Assembly: GCA_900319225.1 (NCBI GenBank)
Contig: ONNV01000003.1
Coordinates: 124,001-188,000 of the forward strand
Reading direction: 5' to 3'
Length of the DNA stretch: 64,000 bases
Source of the DNA: an uncultured Prevotellaceae bacterium
GTDB lineage: Bacteria; Bacteroidota; Bacteroidia; Bacteroidales; Bacteroidaceae
Position numbers and translations under genes: made by a program. The notes beneath the pieces were generated by a model. It did no database searches. It was given only the letters and a program-made list of their open reading frames with translations, and had not been told where the DNA came from. Positions 59,681-64,000 of this stretch are shown here, one piece after another (positions within the stretch are counted from its first letter, which is position 1; every line of letters begins with the position of its first letter).

Positions 59681-60970
59681 ATGAGCACAAGCAGAGTGAT
59701 GAGGACAATGGCTTTGGCCATAGGGTTGATTTCCGTGAATACCGTTTACGCACAGGAAACGCTTGCAGACACCATACAGGCTCCGGTTGACAGTACTGCA
59801 ATCTGTACTGACTCGCTGAGCATGGAGTTCCCTGAGAGCATGAGTTATGACGTGGACAGTCTCATGCAGATGTGGTTTGCCAAACAGTACATGACATATG
59901 ATGAGGATTGCCTGGAGAACTCCATCAACCCCAAATTCAGCGATACCGTCTACGCCGAGCGTCTGAGCGCCCTGCCCACAATCGTGGAGATGCCCTACAA
60001 CTACGTGACCCGCAACTCTATCGACGCCTATATGGGCCGCAACCGCAATGTCATATCATTTGCTCTGGGTATGATGCCCATCTATGAGGACATATTTGTA
60101 GAGGCGCTCATGAAATACAACGTACCCCTGGAGCTCAAGTACCTGCCTATAGTTGAGTCGGCCCTCAAGCCCAAGGCCTACTCCCGTGCCGGAGCCGCCG
60201 GCATGTGGCAGTTCATCTACTCTACCGGACGCACCTACGGCCTCTACGTGAACAGCCTGGTCGATGACCGCTATGACATAATAAAGGAGTCCGATGCCGC
60301 AGCACGCCACCTGCGTGACCTGTATGACATGTTCGGTGACTGGTCACTGGCCATATCGGCCTACAACTGCGGTCCGGGCAACATTACAAAAGCCATCACA
60401 CGTTCAGGCGGCAAGCGTGACTTCTGGGACCTCTACCCCTACCTGCCCCGCGAGACCCGTGGCTATCTGCCGGCATTCATCGCCGTGAACTACGCCATGA
60501 GTTACTACAAGGAGCACGGAATCTGCCCCATGCAGTCCACCCGTCCCGCTCAGACTGACACCCTGCACATAAACCGCAATCTCCATATAGGACAGCTCAT
60601 GCACTACAGCGGCATAAGCAAGGATGAGTTCACCGCACTTAACCCGCAGTACCTGACCGAGGTGATTCCCGGCGCCTACCGCACCTGCATACTCACCCTG
60701 CCCCAGCAGTACATCCGTCCGCTCATTGAGGCCGGAGATTCCCTTTATGAGTATGACAAGGAGAAATATTTCCCCAAGTCCAAGCTGGCATACATAGATG
60801 ATGACATGAAAAACCGTGTCACCTATGTAACCCATAAGATCAAGGCCGGTGAGACCCTGGGTGGCATAGCCATCAAGTATCACACCACGGTCAAGAACAT
60901 CAAGAACTGGAACAACCTTAAGAGTGACAATATCAGGGCCGGCAAGACTCTGAGAATATATAACCGATAA
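59681..60970 (+). CDS. Membrane-bound lytic transglycosylase, MltD-like
   Basis: Cleaves peptidoglycan to 1,6-anhydro products. A 429-residue exported protein with signal peptide (MALAIGLISVNTVYAQ). The SLT domain has the catalytic Glu in PIVESALKPKAYSRAGAAGMWQF and the later ISAYNCGPGNI. One C-terminal LysM repeat (VTHKIKAGETLGGIAIKYHTTVKNIKNWNNL) would bind peptidoglycan. This SLT plus LysM order fits MltD, usually with two or three LysM repeats in E. coli; here one is clear. Starts 0 nt after the DUF5683 gene. Confidence 0.9.
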   Translation: MSTSRVMRTMALAIGLISVNTVYAQETLADTIQAPVDSTAICTDSLSMEFPESMSYDVDSLMQMWFAKQYMTYDEDCLENSINPKFSDTVYAERLSALPTIVEMPYNYVTRNSIDAYMGRNRNVISFALGMMPIYEDIFVEALMKYNVPLELKYLPIVESALKPKAYSRAGAAGMWQFIYSTGRTYGLYVNSLVDDRYDIIKESDAAARHLRDLYDMFGDWSLAISAYNCGPGNITKAITRSGGKRDFWDLYPYLPRETRGYLPAFIAVNYAMSYYKEHGICPMQSTRPAQTDTLHINRNLHIGQLMHYSGISKDEFTALNPQYLTEVIPGAYRTCILTLPQQYIRPLIEAGDSLYEYDKEKYFPKSKLAYIDDDMKNRVTYVTHKIKAGETLGGIAIKYHTTVKNIKNWNNLKSDNIRAGKTLRIYNR

Positions 60971-60983
60971 AACGTTCTGCAAG

Positions 60984-63227
60984 ATGAGTGAGGATAATCT
61001 TTTTTCGCCCGATGAAGAGAGACTCATTGATGAGGCCTTCCAGCATCTGATAGAATCATATCTCCAGACCAAGCACCGCAAGAAGGTGGAGATAATAACC
61101 AAGGCGTTCCAGTTTGCGCGTCAGGCACACCGTGGCGTGCGCCGTCATTCAGGTGAACCCTATATCATGCACCCTCTGGCCGTTGCTCAGATTGTGTGCT
61201 CAGAGATCGGGCTGGGTTCCACATCCATCTGCTCTGCCCTGCTTCATGACGTGGTAGAGGATACGGATTACACCACTGATGACATCAAGAACGTATTCGG
61301 CTCCAAGATTGCCCAGATAGTGGACGGTCTTACCAAGATTGCCGGCGGTATATTCGGTGACAAGGCATCGGCCCAGGCAGAGAATTTCAAGAAGCTGCTG
61401 CTCACCATGAATGATGATATCCGAGTCATTCTGATAAAGATTGCGGACCGTCTGCACAACATGCGCACCCTGCAGAGCATGCAGCCGCGCAAGCAGTACA
61501 AGATAGCCGGTGAGACCCTTTACATATACGCCCCCCTGGCCTACCGTCTGGGACTCAACAAGATCAAGACTGAACTTGAGGACCTGAGTTTCAAGTATGA
61601 GCACCCGCAGGAGTATGAGGACATACAGCAGAAGCTGTCATTCTCACGTGAGGAGCTGAACAACATCTATGATGACTTTACGTCACCCATAGTTGAGAAA
61701 CTCGACGAGCTGGGAATCAAGTACAACATGTACGGACGTATCAAGTCACCCTACTCCATCTGGAAGAAGATGAACAAGAACAACCTTACCTTTGAGGAGG
61801 TCTATGACATCCTTGCGGTAAGAATTGTCTTTGACCCCCAGTCTCCCGATAAGGAGCAGAGTGAATGTTTTGACATCTATCTGGCACTCACCAAGATCTA
61901 CAAGTCACACCCCGACCGTCTGCGTGACTGGGTGTCACACCCCAAGGCCAACGGATACCAGGCTCTGCACGTAACCCTTATGAGCAAGAGCGGACAGTGG
62001 GTTGAGGTACAGATCCGCAGCCGCCGTATGGACGAGATTGCCGAGCAGGGTATTGCCGCACACTGGAAATACAAGGACGGTTCCAGCTATGAGGAGGACG
62101 AGTCAGAACTCACCCACTGGCTGGAGACCATCAAGGAGATACTTGAAGACCCGCAGCCGGACTCCATGGATTTCCTGGATACCATCAAGCTGAACCTCTA
62201 TTCATCGGAGATATTCATATTCACCCCCAAGGGAGAGTTGCGTACCATGCCTCAGGGCAGTACCGTGCTGGACTTTGCATTCACCATACACACCTATATG
62301 GGAACCAACTGCATAGGTGCCAAGGTAAACCATAAGCTTGAGGCCATAAACTATGAGCTCAAGAGCGGTGACCAGGTGGAGATACTCACCAGCAAGAGCC
62401 AGAAAGTGAGCCCCGAGTGGCTGGATTTTGCCACCACCGCCAAGGCCCGCGGCAAGATAAAGCAGGTACTGCGCAAGGAGGAGCGCGCCAACCAGAAATT
62501 CGGAGAGGCCATATTCCATGAGTTCCTTGAGAATGAGGAGCTGGAGGTTGATTCCGATAAGATGGAACGCATATGTCATCTGCACGGCATGGCCAGCCGT
62601 GACGAGCTGATGATAGCCCTGGGACAGAAAAAGATCATCCTGGGTGACGCCGAGCGTAATATTATAAAAGGTGAGAGTGACAGCTGGTACAAGAGATTCT
62701 GGTCATCATTCTCATCATCGTCCTCATCAAAGGAGAAAGAGAAGAAGGACCAGGAGGATTCACAGAGTGGAGTTGATGTAAAGCGCACGCTTATCATCAA
62801 TGACATGGATATGCACAAATACACCTTTGCTCACTGCTGTAATCCTGTTCCCGGCGATGCCGTTCTGGGATTTGCCGACGAGAAAGGCCATATCACCATA
62901 CACAAGCGCAAATGTGAGGTAGCCAACAAGCTCAAGGCAGCCAAGGGTAACCGTATCCTTACCATCGAGTGGCAGATAGAGAACAGCCTGTTCCCCGTAA
63001 CCATCTACATGAAGGGTCTGGACAGCATAGGTACCTTAGGTAAGATCACAGAGATCATCTCCAAGAAGATGAACGTGAACATGAACAAGCTTGTGATTGA
63101 ATCCAAGGAGGGCCTGTTTGAGGGCACAATCAGCGTCGAGGTCCACAGTCTTAAGGACGTGGATAAGATTCAGAAAGAACTTAAGAAGATCAAGAATATT
63201 ACAACGGTTGTCCGCAAGGAGGAGTAG
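60984..63227 (+). CDS. relA: Bifunctional (p)ppGpp synthetase/hydrolase (RelA/SpoT homologue)
   Basis: Makes and degrades the alarmone (p)ppGpp. The HD hydrolase domain has LLHDVVEDTDYT with His88-Asp89 and Glu92-Asp93, so hydrolysis should work. The synthetase domain follows (VYDILAVRIVFD; HPKANGYQALHVTLMSKSG; EQGIAAHWKYK), then TGS (IFIFTPKGELRTMPQGSTVLDFAF). A Ser/Lys-rich linker (SSFSSSSSSKEKEKK) precedes the zinc-finger region and the ACT domain (GLDSIGTLGKITEII). Length 747, normal. Its 3' end overlaps the convergent MerR gene by 29 nt. Confidence 0.95.
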   Translation: MSEDNLFSPDEERLIDEAFQHLIESYLQTKHRKKVEIITKAFQFARQAHRGVRRHSGEPYIMHPLAVAQIVCSEIGLGSTSICSALLHDVVEDTDYTTDDIKNVFGSKIAQIVDGLTKIAGGIFGDKASAQAENFKKLLLTMNDDIRVILIKIADRLHNMRTLQSMQPRKQYKIAGETLYIYAPLAYRLGLNKIKTELEDLSFKYEHPQEYEDIQQKLSFSREELNNIYDDFTSPIVEKLDELGIKYNMYGRIKSPYSIWKKMNKNNLTFEEVYDILAVRIVFDPQSPDKEQSECFDIYLALTKIYKSHPDRLRDWVSHPKANGYQALHVTLMSKSGQWVEVQIRSRRMDEIAEQGIAAHWKYKDGSSYEEDESELTHWLETIKEILEDPQPDSMDFLDTIKLNLYSSEIFIFTPKGELRTMPQGSTVLDFAFTIHTYMGTNCIGAKVNHKLEAINYELKSGDQVEILTSKSQKVSPEWLDFATTAKARGKIKQVLRKEERANQKFGEAIFHEFLENEELEVDSDKMERICHLHGMASRDELMIALGQKKIILGDAERNIIKGESDSWYKRFWSSFSSSSSSKEKEKKDQEDSQSGVDVKRTLIINDMDMHKYTFAHCCNPVPGDAVLGFADEKGHITIHKRKCEVANKLKAAKGNRILTIEWQIENSLFPVTIYMKGLDSIGTLGKITEIISKKMNVNMNKLVIESKEGLFEGTISVEVHSLKDVDKIQKELKKIKNITTVVRKEE

Positions 63228-63564
63228 CGTTCAGCTCATCCAGTATAGCCAAAAGCTCTTCACGTACCGCCTTGAGACGCTCCACGATCTCATGGGTATC
63301 GGTAGTTTTCTGCGGATTCTCCTTCATACGGGTCTTGGCACCCTTTATGGTGAGTGACTTCTCCTTTACAAGGTGATTCACCAGCTTTATCTGCTCAATG
63401 TCATCGAGAGTATAATGACGAACGCCATTGGCATTCTTCTTGGGTTTGATCTCCTTGAATTCCTTCTCCCAGTAGCGTAGAGTACTCTCGGGGATCTCAA
63501 GCATCTCCGACACCTCCTTTATGGAGTAATATTTCTTAAGAACCTTGTTGGGATTTAGTGCCAT
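63199..63564 (-). CDS. MerR-family transcriptional regulator
   Basis: About 121 residues from the ATG at 63562-63564 (MALNPNKVLKKYYS); a TTG further upstream would overlap the next gene. The N-terminal winged helix is clear (YYSIKEVSEMLEIPESTLRYWEKEF, then NGVRHYTLDDIEQI), followed by a dimerisation helix. No cysteine cluster for metal sensing is seen; the only cysteine is in the tail PPCGQPL. It is probably co-transcribed with the M23 peptidase gene upstream (1 nt gap). Small MerR-like proteins beside M23 peptidases are common in Bacteroidales; the target is unknown. Confidence 0.88.
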   Translation of the reverse strand: MALNPNKVLKKYYSIKEVSEMLEIPESTLRYWEKEFKEIKPKKNANGVRHYTLDDIEQIKLVNHLVKEKSLTIKGAKTRMKENPQKTTDTHEIVERLKAVREELLAILDELNATPPCGQPL

Positions 63565-63565
63565 A

Positions 63566-64000
63566 TCAGTCAAATACTTTTCCGTGGTTTTCGGCCAGTT
63601 TTATCATCTCCTCATACTGGTCCGCATTCAGATCCATGAAATAATAGTTTATAGGATTGACATCCTGCCATTTTCCTTTGGCCTTGTCATTTACCAGGAC
63701 CTCATAATGTACGTGCGGGCCGGTACTCTTTCCGGTTGATCCGGCCAGGCCAATCTCCTCACTGCGAACCACCTTCTGCCCCTCCTTGACGAGAATCTTA
63801 CTCAGGTGCGCGTATCGGGTCTTATATCCGTAACCGTGGTCAATCTCAACCAGGTTTCCAAAACCGGTCTGCCACTTGGCATAAACCACCGTTCCGTTAC
63901 CTGTAGCATAGACGGGTGTTCCGGTGTCACATGCAAAATCCATTCCGCGATGGAAACGGCGTACATGATATATGGGGTCATTACGGTATCCGTAACCGGA
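63566..64000 (-). CDS. M23-family (LytM-type) peptidase, C-terminal part (cut by window edge)
   Basis: Zinc endopeptidase or envelope scaffold related to cell-wall remodelling. About 145 C-terminal residues are visible. The LytM domain is intact: GYGYRNDPIYHVRRFHRGMDFACDTGTPVYA with the first His-x3-Asp zinc ligands, GYGYKTRYAHLSKI, and the final PHVHYEV (His-x-His). The C-terminal tail (YYFMDLNADQYEEMIKLAENHGKVFD) extends past the domain. The N-terminus, including any membrane anchor, is beyond 64,000. Confidence 0.9.
   Translation of the reverse strand, partial: SGYGYRNDPIYHVRRFHRGMDFACDTGTPVYATGNGTVVYAKWQTGFGNLVEIDHGYGYKTRYAHLSKILVKEGQKVVRSEEIGLAGSTGKSTGPHVHYEVLVNDKAKGKWQDVNPINYYFMDLNADQYEEMIKLAENHGKVFD

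Overview
The window looks like a chromosomal segment of a Bacteroidales bacterium (phylum Bacteroidota). The protein content fits: a PorQ-type type IX secretion protein, 6-bladed beta-propeller lipoproteins, an RluB-like pseudouridine synthase with a long Gly/Arg/Tyr/Gln tail, DUF349, DUF5683 and OstA-like proteins. So do the promoters: many genes carry the Bacteroidota -7 element TAnnTTTG, often with TTTG or TTG about 18-21 nt upstream. No phage, transposase, integrase or cas gene was seen. Almost all genes are housekeeping; the unusual content is in the intergenic DNA.

Layout. 1-3.2 kb: asnS (partial), an rRNA pseudouridine synthase and purB on the minus strand. 3.2-9 kb: two transporters, a small outer-membrane barrel, an exonuclease and a peptide transporter. 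9.1-11.4 kb: a pair of beta-propeller lipoproteins. 11.4-12.8 kb: tRNA-Val and trpS. 13.1-27.8 kb: a long minus-strand block, in transcription order tig, clpP, clpX, recQ, guaB, a PPIase, a PPIase-like lipoprotein, SurA, OstA-like, a small membrane protein and mutL; it joins protein folding and proteolysis with outer-membrane assembly. 28.4-30.8 kb: lptB and an M6 metalloprotease with a probable type IX secretion tail. 30.8-38.4 kb (minus): der, era, rpmF, DUF177, a sensor kinase, a TatD nuclease, a prenyl synthase and a TonB protein. 38.7-41.2 kb: porQ, cmk, ispH. 41.3-45.4 kb: a four-gene sugar-oxidation cluster (aldo/keto reductase, amidohydrolase, FucP-type symporter, zinc dehydrogenase). 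45.5-49.7 kb (minus): DUF349 protein, mgtE, rsmA. 49.8-51.9 kb: flippase-like protein and meaB. 52.5-55.9 kb: tRNA-Gln, rsfS, ftsH, cdsA. 56-63.2 kb: lpxB (minus), then parA, parB, DUF5683, lytic transglycosylase and the (p)ppGpp synthetase/hydrolase. The window ends in a MerR regulator and an M23 peptidase (partial).

The most interesting material is non-coding. (1) Two copies of a structured intergenic element (about 12,865-13,135 and 51,928-52,276) keep the same ordered hairpins while the stem sequences of at least two of them change in a compensatory way. (2) Both tRNA genes end in a terminator hairpin that is the axis of a larger quasi-palindrome containing an inverted partial copy of the tRNA 3' half. 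(3) GGGACAGTCCC / GGGACGGTTCT palindromes recur at 27.9-28.4, 44.3, 45.5 and 47.4 kb, resembling REP/BIME-type repeats. (4) A perfect 17-bp palindrome fills the promoter spacer of recQ, and a 13-bp inverted repeat overlaps the -33 region of the small outer-membrane protein gene. (5) Three genes (lptB, a prenyl synthase, porQ) have the -7 box only 6-7 nt before an ATG, which suggests leaderless transcripts. All functional claims are inferred from sequence alone; no search or folding program was run.
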